The notes: a model not told the origin generated them from the letters alone. DNA of 64,000 nt from Streptomyces sp. NBC_01142 (GCF_026341125.1 NZ_JAPEOR010000001.1:3224001-3288000); one strand, 5' to 3'; counted from the first letter of the stretch, positions 44,901-53,590 are shown. Translations and numbers: made by a program.

Positions 44901-45404
44901 GTGCGCCGGCTCGACGTCTGTGCCGCCGGGCTCACCACCTACTCCGTCGCGTCGGGCCCCATGCCGCTCGCCGATCCCGTGGTCGGCATCCTGGAGGAGG
45001 CAGGGCTGTTCGCCCGCGCCGCCCGGCTCCGATGGGAAGCAGCGATAGCCGCCCTGCGGTGCGGAGATCCGGCACCCGCCCGCTGGGAACGACTGCTGTG
45101 CCTGATCGAGGGCGGACCGGATCGGCTGCGCCTGGACGACGACCGCACACTCGCGGACCTCGCGCCCGGCGAGCACGGCCGGACGATGCTGGCGGTGGTC
45201 CGCCGTCTGCGCGCACGCGGCACACCGGCCGCGGGCCGGTGTGCCCTCCATCTGGTGCGCCGGATCGGCGGTGCCACCTCGTGGGAGAGCCCTTGGCTCG
45301 GCGAAATCGAGGCGCTGCGCACCCATCCGGACCACGACACGGCACTCGCCGCGCTGCTGGCCGGCCCGGTGCCGGGGGCGGGCCGGGTGCAGGACGGCTG
45401 TTGA
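41958..45404 (+). CDS. Large HEAT-like helical-repeat protein
   Basis: This 1148-residue protein starts at the ATG at 41958. It is alanine/leucine/arginine-rich and helical throughout, with units resembling HEAT repeats, for example SVRHAAYRVLRLSRRTALAD and GTRKEAARGLGMLPGDDAF. No catalytic motif, signal peptide or membrane segment is visible. HEAT-like proteins act as protein-binding scaffolds; its partner and role are unknown. Transcribed toward, and ending 6 bases from, the convergent gene at 45411. Confidence 0.7.
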   Translation: MAAPRTPRTPPRTHPEPLTPAWLAAHFDALPFPARSAALARYARTLAPNAYAALKGALDAGDTDQRHTALFLAVARRDLDTVAAALGDPLLRRRALSAAIRLPVSEQALTELALNDASSVRHAAYRVLRLSRRTALADTLVPHVHARHGAQEAARLLIACSPATVGQWLPTCEPPPGTLATLARTAPLAVAEHLATGHESRSAAERRKYLRAHRLLAAVVAERDPAAGLLLLARTPGLITPRAAVALLRRPADVLDILRRCPAGPDGTPRELLRLRSGSLPRSVLRAVRALPPDDLTALVTRCHTDRTRFHHPGRQETAPDPLLVLLPPGERRRTAEARIADRTSLRIIQPALAALAGEDRIELITAALERSGRSPLRLSRYLAVLPLDRAEPLLRVQTEQHRAHHRMFAWPALLACAELHGDPQEFARIVASCERAWHDQNDVRRFALEQVAGAPLRLLAAVEERVLRDASLTAVQSRDSTADTLAALERWLRRTTEHAAARGNGDRAAYAARLLCDVLTDPRRTGPNSALRLDAEAARVIWSAAADQLRPHAGHFVPLAELLAPHLAELPELDSLVRRTLEDHDDPELAARAASAWTAPAGPRESRCAELLRLDPSFAVVPTVLRTLAERRTDLLDDVLAAARDNGLRGRVRPRSAPWAPRVRPAVTGRWLPFQRRAWYEQSAAVAADEWAPVRTRTDAAAALRDPGQLLALAEQAPQPVSAAALGALGGIDAMEDAMRGHVTAVLLRHAGTGGARGRAAMASVRRGLDTLPDREAIALLTSLLHDPAAPVGTRKEAARGLGMLPGDDAFAALVAAWDLPEQHRDVRAVLARSLLRAIDADGIAQRLWDHVREPAVRDVVITTRTDAVPSKAAPAYTRFLARLLDACGEGDEESAYDGETAVAVSYALHAWSAADPEAGYAALAAAALKPLHTPRVWEPAVAYLGCHGGDPRARGPLLELLRALLRRRHDEKPDISAWAVRRLDVCAAGLTTYSVASGPMPLADPVVGILEEAGLFARAARLRWEAAIAALRCGDPAPARWERLLCLIEGGPDRLRLDDDRTLADLAPGEHGRTMLAVVRRLRARGTPAAGRCALHLVRRIGGATSWESPWLGEIEALRTHPDHDTALAALLAGPVPGAGRVQDGC

Positions 45405-45410
45405 AGCAGG

Positions 45411-46214
45411 TCAGGCCGGGCGCACGGCTATCGTGTCGAGGGCCTCGAGGAGCTTGGGCAGTGCGAACGCGCGGCCCACCGGCAGCACCTCGCGCGGTTC
45501 CTCGTCGAGCAGGACGAAAGCGATGTCGTCGGTCCTGGCGACGAGGGACCAGCCGGGACCGTCGGCGCGCAGCATCCGCGCCCCGCCCGGCGCGAAGCTG
45601 GAGCGGACCCGCCCGGGCGGCGGGGGCGACTCCGCATAGGCGCCGGCCTCCTTCAGCGCCCGCCGGACCCCCTGGTGCAGCTCCTGCCGCTCGTCGGCGG
45701 GTGTGTCCGGCGTGGCGAACGCCTCGTCGTCGTCGATCTGGTGCCGCCACTCCGCCCACTGGAGCGCGATCTCGTCCGCACCCAGCCGGCGCTGGGCGGG
45801 TCCCCAGGCGTCGGTGTCGGGCGGCGCGAGCGGCGGCCGGTCACCCTCCTCGGGCGGCGGATCGTGGGGCGCGGGCACGCCGGGCGCCGCGACCGCGACG
45901 GCCACCGGCCAGCCGGGGAGCGCGGCGACCACCGTGCGTTCACCGGGCGACAGGTCGTACTCCATGCCGCAGTCCCAGGAAGCGATCGCGACCGCGACGA
46001 GTGAGACATCGTCGATCACGACCGTCCACCGGGCTCCGTCGGAGTCCTGGCCGATCACCAGCCCGTACCCCTCGGCGTACGGCTCCAGGCCGAGCGCCGC
46101 GCACGCGGCGGGGAAGTCGTCACCGAGCACGCTCGGGAACTGCGCCGGCGTCATCAGCACCGCGGTGAGCACATACAGCGCGTCGTCGTCGACGGCTTCG
46201 CCCGTCCCTGCCAC
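45411..46214 (-). CDS. Conserved hypothetical protein
   Basis: This 267-residue protein starts at a GTG at 46214 directly after AGGAGGAGGGTGCC. It is acidic, with ALYVLTAVLMTPAQFPSVLG near the start and an acidic Pro-rich linker in the middle. The C-terminal part (DGPGWSLVARTDDIAFVLLD) looks like a small beta domain. No family or catalytic residue is recognised; cytoplasmic by absence of signals. Confidence 0.6.
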   Translation of the reverse strand: MAGTGEAVDDDALYVLTAVLMTPAQFPSVLGDDFPAACAALGLEPYAEGYGLVIGQDSDGARWTVVIDDVSLVAVAIASWDCGMEYDLSPGERTVVAALPGWPVAVAVAAPGVPAPHDPPPEEGDRPPLAPPDTDAWGPAQRRLGADEIALQWAEWRHQIDDDEAFATPDTPADERQELHQGVRRALKEAGAYAESPPPPGRVRSSFAPGGARMLRADGPGWSLVARTDDIAFVLLDEEPREVLPVGRAFALPKLLEALDTIAVRPA

Positions 46215-46345
46215 GGCACCCTCCTCCTACCCGTCCGTTCGTTCGTCGGCGCACCTTAACCAGTGAGTAACCCCCTCGTCGAGGGTCCGCGGAACGAAAG
46301 TGGTCCGGCCTGTTCCGCGCCGCGGTTCCGGCACCACGCCGAGCG

Positions 46346-46645
46346 TCAGGCGGCGGGCAGGCCGAGGAGAGCACGCGCCACCGTCTGGGGAGACTCGTCC
46401 CGCTCGCGGGCGAGGGCTATGACCGCGCGGCAGGCGAGCTCACTGATCCCGAACGACAGCGCCTCGGGGGACACCCAGGTCGCGGCCTGGTCGATCTGCT
46501 CCTGATCGTCCTCCGCACACGCGGACACATAGACCGCGGCGGCCTCGAAGATATTGTGCTGCCGGGCGGCGGGTCGCGAGGGCCGCCGTACGGCCGCGGT
46601 CTCATCGGGACGGAACGCGAGGAACTTGCGGATTTTCTTGATCAC
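46346..46645 (-). CDS. Small conserved hypothetical protein
   Basis: This 99-residue protein starts at the GTG at 46645, 8 bases after GGAAGG. A basic N-terminus (IKKIRKFLAFR) precedes an all-helical part, FEAAAVYVSACAEDDQEQID and ACRAVIALARERDE. No motif or membrane segment. The helical C-terminal half may be an interaction domain. Transcribed in the same direction as the PadR gene, 80 bases downstream of it. Confidence 0.55.
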   Translation of the reverse strand: MIKKIRKFLAFRPDETAAVRRPSRPAARQHNIFEAAAVYVSACAEDDQEQIDQAATWVSPEALSFGISELACRAVIALARERDESPQTVARALLGLPAA

Positions 46646-46725
46646 AGGGACCACCTTCCCCCAGGGGCGGCGGATACCGCCAATCTTTCAAGTCTTCCAT
46701 TCCTGGGCGGAGTTGGAACGGCCCG

Positions 46726-47262
46726 TCAGTGCCGGTCTCCCGGCGCGAGGGAGTCGATCGTGGCGTGCAGCCACGCGAGCTCGGCCTCGCTGGTGGCACG
46801 GGCGACGGTGAGGATGCCCTTCCGGAACGGATCGCCCAACTCCTCGGCGCTCAGCGGACGTTCACCGTCGTAGAAGAAGCTGGCGGGCTGCTCCAGGAAC
46901 GTCAGACGCCGCCGCAGTACGGCCGTTTGCGCCGCGCCGTCCTCCAGATGCCGCAGGAACGCGAGCAGGGTGAACCACCTGTTCTCGTCGGTGATTTCCC
47001 CCTGCTCGGGCTCCGCGAGCCGACGCAGCAGCTCACGGCGTCCGTCGTCGGTGAGGGTGAGGACATGGCGGGGCGCGGCGACGGAGCCCGGCTGGGTCTC
47101 GCGTGCCAGGAGACCGGCCTTCTCGAGCCGCTTGATCGCGGGATAGAGCGTGCTCTCGGCGACCGGTCGCACATGTCCGGTCAGCGCGGTGATGCGTTTG
47201 CGCAGTTCATAGCCGTGCAGTGGGGTGCCGTACAGAAAACCGAGGATGGCGAGCTCGAGCAT
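46726..47262 (-). CDS. PadR-family transcriptional regulator
   Basis: From the ATG at 47262 this has 178 residues (an in-frame GTG at 47280 adds six). The N-terminal winged helix is typical of PadR: MLELAILGFLYGTPLHGYEL, then ESTLYPAIKRLEKAGLLARE and LTLTDDGRRELLRRL. The C-terminal part is the helical dimerisation domain (Vir_act_alpha_C type). Divergent from the alpha/beta hydrolase gene, which it may repress. If the GTG is used, the TATAAC 8 bases before it would make a leaderless transcript. Confidence 0.8.
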   Translation of the reverse strand: MLELAILGFLYGTPLHGYELRKRITALTGHVRPVAESTLYPAIKRLEKAGLLARETQPGSVAAPRHVLTLTDDGRRELLRRLAEPEQGEITDENRWFTLLAFLRHLEDGAAQTAVLRRRLTFLEQPASFFYDGERPLSAEELGDPFRKGILTVARATSEAELAWLHATIDSLAPGDRH

Positions 47263-47290
47263 GCCCGCATTCTGCCGCACATACGGGCGT

Positions 47291-47314
47291 TATACATCAT
47301 GAGTGAGATACATC
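47291..47314. promoter_or_regulatory. Direct ATACATC repeats in the PadR/hydrolase divergent region
   Basis: ATACATC occurs twice (47292-47298 and 47308-47314) with nine bases between. The left copy overlaps a TATAC/TATAAC-like -10 element for either direction. It is a candidate operator for the PadR protein or a promoter core, although PadR sites are usually ATGT...ACAT palindromes. Confidence 0.35.
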
Positions 47315-47398
47315 GGTGTCGAGGTATGCTCGTCGAATGCCGCGGGGCAACAGGGGGCGGCAGGCACGTGTGAGTTGATGAACATGGGGAGAGCGACA

Positions 47399-48160
47399 GT
47401 GCGACAGGCCCGATTCGACCCGCAGGGCAGTTTCATTCGCTGGACGGAAGCGGCGGGCGAGGGACCTGCGACGGTGTACGTACACGGACTCGGCGCGGCC
47501 TCGGCGGCGTACCACGCGCACATAGCGGCGCGGCCGGAACTGACCGGCCGCCGCTCGCTCTTCGTCGATCTGCCCGGACACGGTCTCAGCGACCGGCCCT
47601 CCGGCTTCGGCTACTCGCTGGAGGACCACGCGGCCGCGCTCGCTGCCGCACTCGACGAGGCCGGAGTGCGCGGCGGCGAGCTCGTGGGGCACAGCATGGG
47701 AGGGGCCGTCGCCATCGTGCTGGCATACCGCCGACCTGATCTGGTGGCACGGCTGACCGTCACGGAGGCCAACCTCGACCCGGACCCGCCGGTGACGGCG
47801 GGCAGCAGCGGGATCGCCGGGTACAGCGAGGAGGAGTTCGTCCACGGCGGCGGCTTCGCGCGTGTGCTCGAGCGGGTGGGGCCGATCTGGTCGGCGACCA
47901 TGCGCCTGGCCGACCCGCTCGGTCTGCACCGCAGTGCGAGGGGGCTGATCCGTGGTACGCACCCCACGATGCGCCGGATGCTGATGGAACTGCCGGTCGA
48001 CCGTACCTATCTGCAGGGCGCGCGGAGCGGTGAACTCGAGGGCCACGAGGAGCTGGTGTCCGCCGGCGTACGGGTAGTGACCATTCCGGACGCCGGGCAC
48101 AACATCATGTTCGACAACCCGGCAGCGTTCGGACGGGCGGTCGCGGCGGCTCAGCTCTGA
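47399..48160 (+). CDS. Alpha/beta hydrolase
   Basis: The GTG at 47399 follows GGGGAG by 6 bases and gives 253 residues; an upstream ATG at 47303 is less likely. The fold's landmarks are present: oxyanion region TVYVHGLGAASAAY, DLPGHGLSDRPSG, nucleophile elbow GELVGHSMGGAVAIV (Ser), and the final His in PDAGHNIMFDNP. It is a cytoplasmic esterase or lipase-like enzyme of unknown substrate, divergent from the PadR regulator. Confidence 0.85.
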   Translation: MRQARFDPQGSFIRWTEAAGEGPATVYVHGLGAASAAYHAHIAARPELTGRRSLFVDLPGHGLSDRPSGFGYSLEDHAAALAAALDEAGVRGGELVGHSMGGAVAIVLAYRRPDLVARLTVTEANLDPDPPVTAGSSGIAGYSEEEFVHGGGFARVLERVGPIWSATMRLADPLGLHRSARGLIRGTHPTMRRMLMELPVDRTYLQGARSGELEGHEELVSAGVRVVTIPDAGHNIMFDNPAAFGRAVAAAQL

Positions 48161-48232
48161 GGGGCAGTCCCGCGGGGGGCGGCCCGAGGGTGTTGTCTGC
48201 GGGGTCCTGCCGGGACTTGTGGGTCCTGCGCG

Positions 48233-48832
48233 TCAGTCCTGACGGACGGCCAGGGCGAGGAAGCGGTCGTCCTCGTCCACGTACGAGGTCATCCGCCACC
48301 CCGAACCGGCCAGCAGGGGGCCCAGGCTGGGCTCGGCGCGCAGATCGTCATCGGTGATCTGCCGTCCCTGGCGGGCGGCGAGGGCCGCTCTGCCGATGGG
48401 GTGGAAGAGCGCCAGCCGGCCGCCGGGCCGCACCACCCGCGCCAACTCCCGCAGATTCGCGCCCGGCTGCGGCAGATGGGCGATCAGCCCGGCGGCGAAC
48501 ACCGCGTCCAACGTCTCGGCGCGCAGCGGCAGTCGCGCCACATCGGCGAGCAGCAGCACGCCGTGCTCGCCGCGCCCGGCGCGCCGTGCGGCGTCCAGCA
48601 TTGCGGGTGTCAGGTCGGCCCCGAGCACCGTTCCCCCGGGCCCCACGGCGGACCGCAGCGGCGGCAGGGCGCGGCCGGTGCCGCAGCCTGCGTCGAGCAC
48701 GGCGTCCCCGGGACGCAGCCCCAGTTCGGCGACGGCTGCGGCGTAGGCCGGGCCGTCGTCGGGAAATCGGGTGTCCCAGTCCGCCGCCCGGGCGGCGAAG
48801 AATTCCTGTACATGCGTGTGGTCGTCAGCCAT
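48233..48832 (-). CDS. SAM-dependent methyltransferase
   Basis: From the ATG at 48832 this is 199 residues. The class I methyltransferase motifs are clear: motif I AVLDAGCGTGRALPPL, then VLGADLTPAMLDAARRA, VLLLADVARLPL and LRELARVVRPGGRLALFHP. Methyltransf_11-type. The substrate cannot be read from the sequence. It converges with the hydrolase gene. Confidence 0.85.
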   Translation of the reverse strand: MADDHTHVQEFFAARAADWDTRFPDDGPAYAAAVAELGLRPGDAVLDAGCGTGRALPPLRSAVGPGGTVLGADLTPAMLDAARRAGRGEHGVLLLADVARLPLRAETLDAVFAAGLIAHLPQPGANLRELARVVRPGGRLALFHPIGRAALAARQGRQITDDDLRAEPSLGPLLAGSGWRMTSYVDEDDRFLALAVRQD

Positions 48833-48983
48833 GAGGACATGATCCCTCGGCGACTCGGGCGACCGTACGGTGCACACGTTCGACCGCGGCACGATCGTTC
48901 AGAAACATCTCTCTGTCATATTCCATCAGCTTTCGAAATGCGCCCCCAGGGCGCGCCCCCGGCGGGGCTAGCGTCCCTGAGCC

Positions 48984-49817
48984 ATGGGACACCTGGACCA
49001 CACCGCCTTCGGCTTGCTGACACCCGTACTGTCGTACGCGATGGCCGTCATCGGCGCCGCCCTCGGGCTGCGCTGCACCGTACGTGCACTCGGCGCGAGC
49101 GGGCGTTCCCGCCGCAACTGGCTGATCACCGCGGCATCCGCGATCGGCACCGGCATCTGGACGATGCACTTCGTCGCGATGCTGGGCTTCGCCGTGCGCG
49201 GCACCGATATCCACTACAACGTGCCGCTGACCGTCCTCAGCCTGCTCGTCGCGATGCTGGTCGTCGGCGCCGGAGTCTTCTGCGTCGGCCACGGCCGCGA
49301 CCGGATGAGGGCACTGCTGATCGGCGGGCTCAGCACCGGGCTCGGCGTGGCCAGCATGCACTACCTGGGCATGGCTGCCCTGCGCCTGCACGGTTCGGTC
49401 CGGTACGACCCGCTGCTCGTCGCGCTCTCCGTCGTCATCGCGGTGGTCGCCGCGACCGCGGCCCTGTGGGCGGCGCTCAACATCAAATCGCCGGTCGCGG
49501 TCGCCGTCGCCTCGCTCGTCATGGGGGCGGCGGTCAGCAGCATGCACTACACCGGAATGCTCGCGGTCAGTGTCCAGGTCGTCCCGGGCGGGGGAGAGCT
49601 GCCCGGGGCCACGGCGATGCAGTTCATCTTCCCCCTCGCCGTCGGCCTCGGGTCGTACCTCTTCGTCACCTCCGCGTTCGTCGCGCTCTCTCCCACGGCG
49701 CACGAACGCGACGCTTACACCTCGGCCGAGCGAACGGCCGACACCGTCCCCGTGACCGCACCCCCGAGCACCGCCACGGCTGCCCACACCCCCGCTACCC
49801 CCGCCACCAACGCCTGA
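48984..49817 (+). CDS. MHYT-domain integral membrane sensor
   Basis: This 277-residue protein has seven hydrophobic segments and the three repeated signatures of the MHYT family: TMHFVAMLG near residue 60, SMHYLGMAAL near 124, SMHYTGML near 186. MHYT domains are thought to bind copper or sense O2, CO or NO in the membrane. No output domain is attached (the tail is a Thr/Ala/Pro-rich stretch). The next gene, the conservon sensor kinase, starts 47 bases later in the same direction, so it probably supplies the signal to that system. Confidence 0.85.
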   Translation: MGHLDHTAFGLLTPVLSYAMAVIGAALGLRCTVRALGASGRSRRNWLITAASAIGTGIWTMHFVAMLGFAVRGTDIHYNVPLTVLSLLVAMLVVGAGVFCVGHGRDRMRALLIGGLSTGLGVASMHYLGMAALRLHGSVRYDPLLVALSVVIAVVAATAALWAALNIKSPVAVAVASLVMGAAVSSMHYTGMLAVSVQVVPGGGELPGATAMQFIFPLAVGLGSYLFVTSAFVALSPTAHERDAYTSAERTADTVPVTAPPSTATAAHTPATPATNA

Positions 49818-49864
49818 CCGGCGAGGCCGCCGCACCCCAGCCCCGTATCCGGAACGAGGAGGCC

Positions 49865-52468
49865 ATGCGCATACCCCGCAGGACCCCGGGCGCCGACACC
49901 GCGTCCCCGCAGCCACTGCCACCCGCCCCGGCGGCAGCCCGCGGACGACGCGCGCACGCCGGGCCCCCCGCAGTCGAACACACCGGCCAGGAGCCGCGAG
50001 CCGAAGCGCCGCAACCGCAGCCCCCGGCCGTCGTACGCGGGCGAGGGCTGCTGGGGCCCAGGACCGTACGCGCGAAGATCATTTGTCTGCTGATGGTGCC
50101 CGTCGTCTCGCTGCTCGCCCTCTGGGGCTTCGCCACCGTCACCACTGCCCAGGACGTGGCGCGACTGCGCTCGCTGGAGCGGGTCGACTCACAGGTCCGG
50201 GAACCTGTGGCGGCCGCCGTGGCGGCCCTGCAGGCCGAACGGCGCGCAGCGGTACGTCAGGTGGCAGCCCCCTCGGACGAGCGCGCGGCCGCGTTCCAGC
50301 AGGAGGTCCGCAGTACCGACGAGACCGTGAAGCGGCTGCGTCTGGACGATGAGCACACGGTCGCCGCGGGCGGCGACATCCCGCGCGGTGTGGCAGGGCG
50401 GCTCGAGGACTTCGTCACCCGGACCGAGGAATTGCGCACCCTCCGCGCCGCCGTCGTCGGCCGCAAGGCTGCCTGGGACGACACCTACGAGCAGTACTCC
50501 GCCGCCGTCACCGGCGCGTTCGACGTCCTGGGAGCCCTCACCCGGATGCAGGCGGCAGCACCCGGCTCCGACGCCCGGGTCCTCCTGGAGTTCGCCCGGG
50601 CCGGCGAGATGCTCGCGCGGGAGGACGCCCTCCTCACTTCGGCGCAGCTCACCAAGTCCCTCGACGCGGTCCGGCAGAGGCTGTTCACCGGAGCCGTCTC
50701 GACACGCAGGAGCCTTGCCGAATCGGCCGTCACGGACCTGCGGGGGCCCGAGGCGGCAGCGTGGCGCGAACTCGCCGCTCAGAGCGTCTACCGCCAGTTG
50801 CAGACGGCCGAGGACAGGGTGCTTGCCGCGCCCGCAGGACGCAGGGCGGCGGAGGCGGTCCCGGCCGAAGCCTGGGACAAGGCGCATGCCACCGTCCGCG
50901 ACGATCTGCACGGCATTGAGACGGACGCCCGCCGGAGCGCCGCGGACCGTGCCGACCCCCTCGCGGGCTCCCTCCGCACCGGGGCCGGAGCGGCCGTACT
51001 CCTCGGACTCGTCGCCGTCGCCGCCTCCTTGGTCATTTCCGTACGCATCGGCCGTGCGCTCGTCGTCGAACTGATCAGCCTGCGCAACAGCGCACTCGGG
51101 ATCGCCCGGCACAAGCTGCCGCACGCGATGCGCAGACTGCGTACCGGCGAGACCATCGACATCCAGGCCGAAGCACCGCCCGGACCCCCCGCCGAGGACG
51201 AGATCGGCCAAGTCGGCGAGGCGCTCGGAACCGTTCACCGCGCCGCACTCCGCGCCGCCGTCGAGCGGGCCGAACTCGCCGACGGCATCTCCGGCGTCTT
51301 CGTCAACCTCGCGCGCCGCAGCCAGATCCTGGTCCACCGCCAGCTCACCCTGCTGGACACGATGGAGCGTCGCGCCGACGACCCCAACGAGCTCGGCGAC
51401 CTCTTCCGCCTCGACCATCTCACCACCCGAATGCGCCGCCACGCGGAGAGCCTGATCATCCTGTCGGGCGCCGCGCCCGGGCGGGGCTGGCGCGTGCCCG
51501 TCCCGCTGACCAACGTCGTACGGGCCGCCGTCTCCGAAATCGAGGACTACGCGCGCGTGGAGGTACGGCAGCTCCCCGAGACCGCCATCGTCGGCGCCGC
51601 AGTCGCCGACATCACCCATCTGCTGGCCGAACTCATCGAGAACGCCGCCCAGTTCTCTCCGCCGCACACCAAAGTGCGCGTCAGTGGCGAACCGGTGGGC
51701 AACGGATATGTGCTGGAGATCGAGGACCGCGGCCTCGGCATGGGCAAGGACGCCCTCGTCGAAGCCAACCGGCGGCTCGAGGAGTCGGAAGCCCTGGACC
51801 TCTTCGACAGCGACCGTCTGGGACTCTTCGTCTCCAGCCGGCTCGCCGCGCGCCACGAGATCAGGGTCCAGCTGCGCACCTCGCCCTACGGTGGCACGAC
51901 CGCGGTGGTCCTGCTGCCGACCGCGGTGCTGCAAGGCGCACTCTCCGCGGGGGCGGGCTCCCGCGGCGCCCCCCGCCCGGACGAGGAGAAACCGCAGGCC
52001 GCGCGGCCCGAACCAGCCCCGCGTACGCAGGGCGCACCAGCCCCGCGTACCCAGGGCGTACCCGTCCCGCGTACCCAGGGCGTACCCGTCCCGCGTACCC
52101 AGGGCGTACCCGTCCCGCGTACCCAGGGCACACCCGCCCCGGCCGGGGCACCCCGCCGGGTGCTCGCGGCACAGAGCGAGACCCCCTCTCCGCCGCGCGT
52201 CACCGCGCTGCGCCTGCGCGGCGCTCCACCGCAGACCCAGGACGGTGAACTCCCGCGCCGCGTCCGGCAGGCGCACTTCGTCCCGCAGCTGCGCGAAGAG
52301 TCCCGGGCCGAAGAGCCGGAAGACCTCGCCGCCGGCCCGGAGGAAACCCCCGAACGTACCCCCGAGCAGGTACGGGACCGGATGACGGCGTACCGCAACG
52401 GCTGGACCAGAGGCGGCGGCGCCGCACCCGGCACAGCTGCCGCAGGCAGAGAAGGAGACGAAGCATGA
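49865..52468 (+). CDS. cvnA: Conservon sensor kinase-like protein (CvnA)
   Basis: This 867-residue protein starts at the ATG at 49865 after ACGAGGAGG. It has a membrane segment (~76-95), an extracellular nitrate/nitrite-sensing (NIT)-type helical domain (EPVAAAVAALQAERRAAVRQ), a second membrane segment (~375-395), a HAMP-like region and a GHKL ATPase domain with LIENAAQFSPPHTKV, EDRGLGMG and GLFVSSRLA. The histidine region is of the DHLTTRMRRHAESLIIL kind, as in CvnA proteins, which lack a classic H-box. A Pro-rich tail (see the repeat) follows. It works with CvnB, C and D as a GPCR-like membrane complex. ATGA overlap with the next gene. Confidence 0.88.
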   Translation: MRIPRRTPGADTASPQPLPPAPAAARGRRAHAGPPAVEHTGQEPRAEAPQPQPPAVVRGRGLLGPRTVRAKIICLLMVPVVSLLALWGFATVTTAQDVARLRSLERVDSQVREPVAAAVAALQAERRAAVRQVAAPSDERAAAFQQEVRSTDETVKRLRLDDEHTVAAGGDIPRGVAGRLEDFVTRTEELRTLRAAVVGRKAAWDDTYEQYSAAVTGAFDVLGALTRMQAAAPGSDARVLLEFARAGEMLAREDALLTSAQLTKSLDAVRQRLFTGAVSTRRSLAESAVTDLRGPEAAAWRELAAQSVYRQLQTAEDRVLAAPAGRRAAEAVPAEAWDKAHATVRDDLHGIETDARRSAADRADPLAGSLRTGAGAAVLLGLVAVAASLVISVRIGRALVVELISLRNSALGIARHKLPHAMRRLRTGETIDIQAEAPPGPPAEDEIGQVGEALGTVHRAALRAAVERAELADGISGVFVNLARRSQILVHRQLTLLDTMERRADDPNELGDLFRLDHLTTRMRRHAESLIILSGAAPGRGWRVPVPLTNVVRAAVSEIEDYARVEVRQLPETAIVGAAVADITHLLAELIENAAQFSPPHTKVRVSGEPVGNGYVLEIEDRGLGMGKDALVEANRRLEESEALDLFDSDRLGLFVSSRLAARHEIRVQLRTSPYGGTTAVVLLPTAVLQGALSAGAGSRGAPRPDEEKPQAARPEPAPRTQGAPAPRTQGVPVPRTQGVPVPRTQGVPVPRTQGTPAPAGAPRRVLAAQSETPSPPRVTALRLRGAPPQTQDGELPRRVRQAHFVPQLREESRAEEPEDLAAGPEETPERTPEQVRDRMTAYRNGWTRGGGAAPGTAAAGREGDEA
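52013..52132 (+). repeat. 24-bp tandem repeat in the CvnA tail
   Basis: Five near-identical 24-base units encode PAPRTQGA/PVPRTQGV octapeptides. Three units are identical except for the last bases of the third. The array lies in the disordered Pro-rich tail after the ATPase domain and is expected to vary in copy number between strains. Confidence 0.85.
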
Positions 52469-52890
52469 TCGAGCACGAGTCAGCCGCAGCCCGCCACCCC
52501 TTCGGCGGCGACCTCGACTGGCTGCTGGACGATCTCGTACTGCGGGTCGGCGAAGTCCGGCACGCTGTCGTGCTGTCGGGCGACGGCCTGCCGGTCGGCG
52601 CCTCCACCGCACTGACCCGCGAGGACGCCGAGCATCTGGCCGCCGTCGCCTCCGGATTCCACAGCCTCGCCAAGGGCGCGGGACGTCACTTCCACGCCGG
52701 GGGCGTACGCCGGACGATGGTCGAGATGGACGACGGCTTCCTGTTCGTGGCAGCGGCAGGCGACGGCTCCTGCCTCGCCGTACTTACTGCCGTCACCGCC
52801 GACATCGGCCTGGTTGCCTACGAGATGGCCCGCCTCGTCAAACGTGTCGGCGAGCATCTGCGCACCCCGGCACGCTTCATCACGACGTGA
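52465..52890 (+). CDS. cvnB: Roadblock/LC7-domain protein (CvnB)
   Basis: This 141-residue protein (ATG at 52465, overlapping the CvnA stop) is a roadblock/LC7 protein. Features: LDWLLDDLVLRVGEVRHAVV, SGDGLPVGASTALTREDAEH, then FLFVAAAGDGSCLAVLT. Such proteins act as GTPase-activating or scaffold partners of Mgl/Cvn-type GTPases. GTGA overlap with the next gene shows an operon. Confidence 0.9.
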   Translation: MIEHESAAARHPFGGDLDWLLDDLVLRVGEVRHAVVLSGDGLPVGASTALTREDAEHLAAVASGFHSLAKGAGRHFHAGGVRRTMVEMDDGFLFVAAAGDGSCLAVLTAVTADIGLVAYEMARLVKRVGEHLRTPARFITT

Positions 52891-53288
52891 CCGCTATGAC
52901 TGACATGCCCGGCAGTCAGTGGTACGACGCCGAAGCCGGCCCGCTGGTCCGCCCGTACGCGATGACGGGCGGGCGGACCAAGCCCGGCCCCAGCAACGTC
53001 CGATTCGACCTCATCGCGCTCGTCGTCGTCGATGCCGAGGCACCCGGCTCCGCCGAGGATTCCCTCTTCGGCCCCGAACACCGGGCCCTGCTCACCCTGT
53101 GTCGCTCAGAAACCCAGTCCGTCGCCGAACTCGCCGCCGACGCAGACCTGCCCGTCGGCGTCGTCCGCGTGCTCCTCGGCGACCTGCTCGAGGCGGGCTA
53201 CGTGAGAGTGAGCCGGCCCGTGCCGCCCGCTCAGCTGCCCGACGAGAAGATCCTCAGGGAGGTGATCGACGGCCTGAGAGCTCTCTAG
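52887..53288 (+). CDS. cvnC: DUF742 protein (CvnC)
   Basis: This 133-residue protein starts at the GTG at 52887 in a GTGA overlap with cvnB. It is a DUF742 protein: LVRPYAMTGGRTKPGP and a winged-helix-like part ADLPVGVVRVLLGDLLEAGY. It is the third member of the conservon; the usual fourth gene, the GTPase, does not follow directly but lies at 54497. Confidence 0.88.
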   Translation: MTAMTDMPGSQWYDAEAGPLVRPYAMTGGRTKPGPSNVRFDLIALVVVDAEAPGSAEDSLFGPEHRALLTLCRSETQSVAELAADADLPVGVVRVLLGDLLEAGYVRVSRPVPPAQLPDEKILREVIDGLRAL

Positions 53289-53323
53289 CGTGAGAAGCTG
53301 TGGTGGTGCGCGTCAGGGGAGGC

Positions 53324-53590
53324 GTGACAAGCCAGGGGTTGATCTCGATGTTCGCGGTACTCGCTCTTCTGCTGATCGCCACGCTCGCGGTGACGGGCAT
53401 GACGGCGCTCACCACAGGGCGCATGTTGATCCCGTGGCTCCGGCGCAGCGTCACCCGCCCGCGGATGTGGGGAGCGGGCGCACTGCTGCTGGCAGTCGGC
53501 CTCACGAAGCACGACGGGGTGCTCATCATCGTCTCCGGGTTCGTGGTGGTGGTCCTGGCGCAGCTGCTCAGGCCGTCGCCCACCGGGTGA
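53324..53590 (+). CDS. Small membrane protein after the conservon
   Basis: This is about 88 residues from a GTG at 53324; an earlier GTG (53300) or the ATG at 53348 are alternatives. Two hydrophobic segments, MFAVLALLLIATLAVTGMTA and DGVLIIVSGFVVVVLAQLL, are joined by a basic loop. It lies 35 bases after cvnC in the same direction and may belong to its operon. Family not recognised. Confidence 0.5.
   Translation: MTSQGLISMFAVLALLLIATLAVTGMTALTTGRMLIPWLRRSVTRPRMWGAGALLLAVGLTKHDGVLIIVSGFVVVVLAQLLRPSPTG

Noticed and set aside
41883..45335. 1150-codon minus-strand frame opposite the HEAT-like gene
   Set aside because: Gly/Arg-rich and motif-free. The plus-strand frame has the ribosome start, codon bias and helical periodicity.
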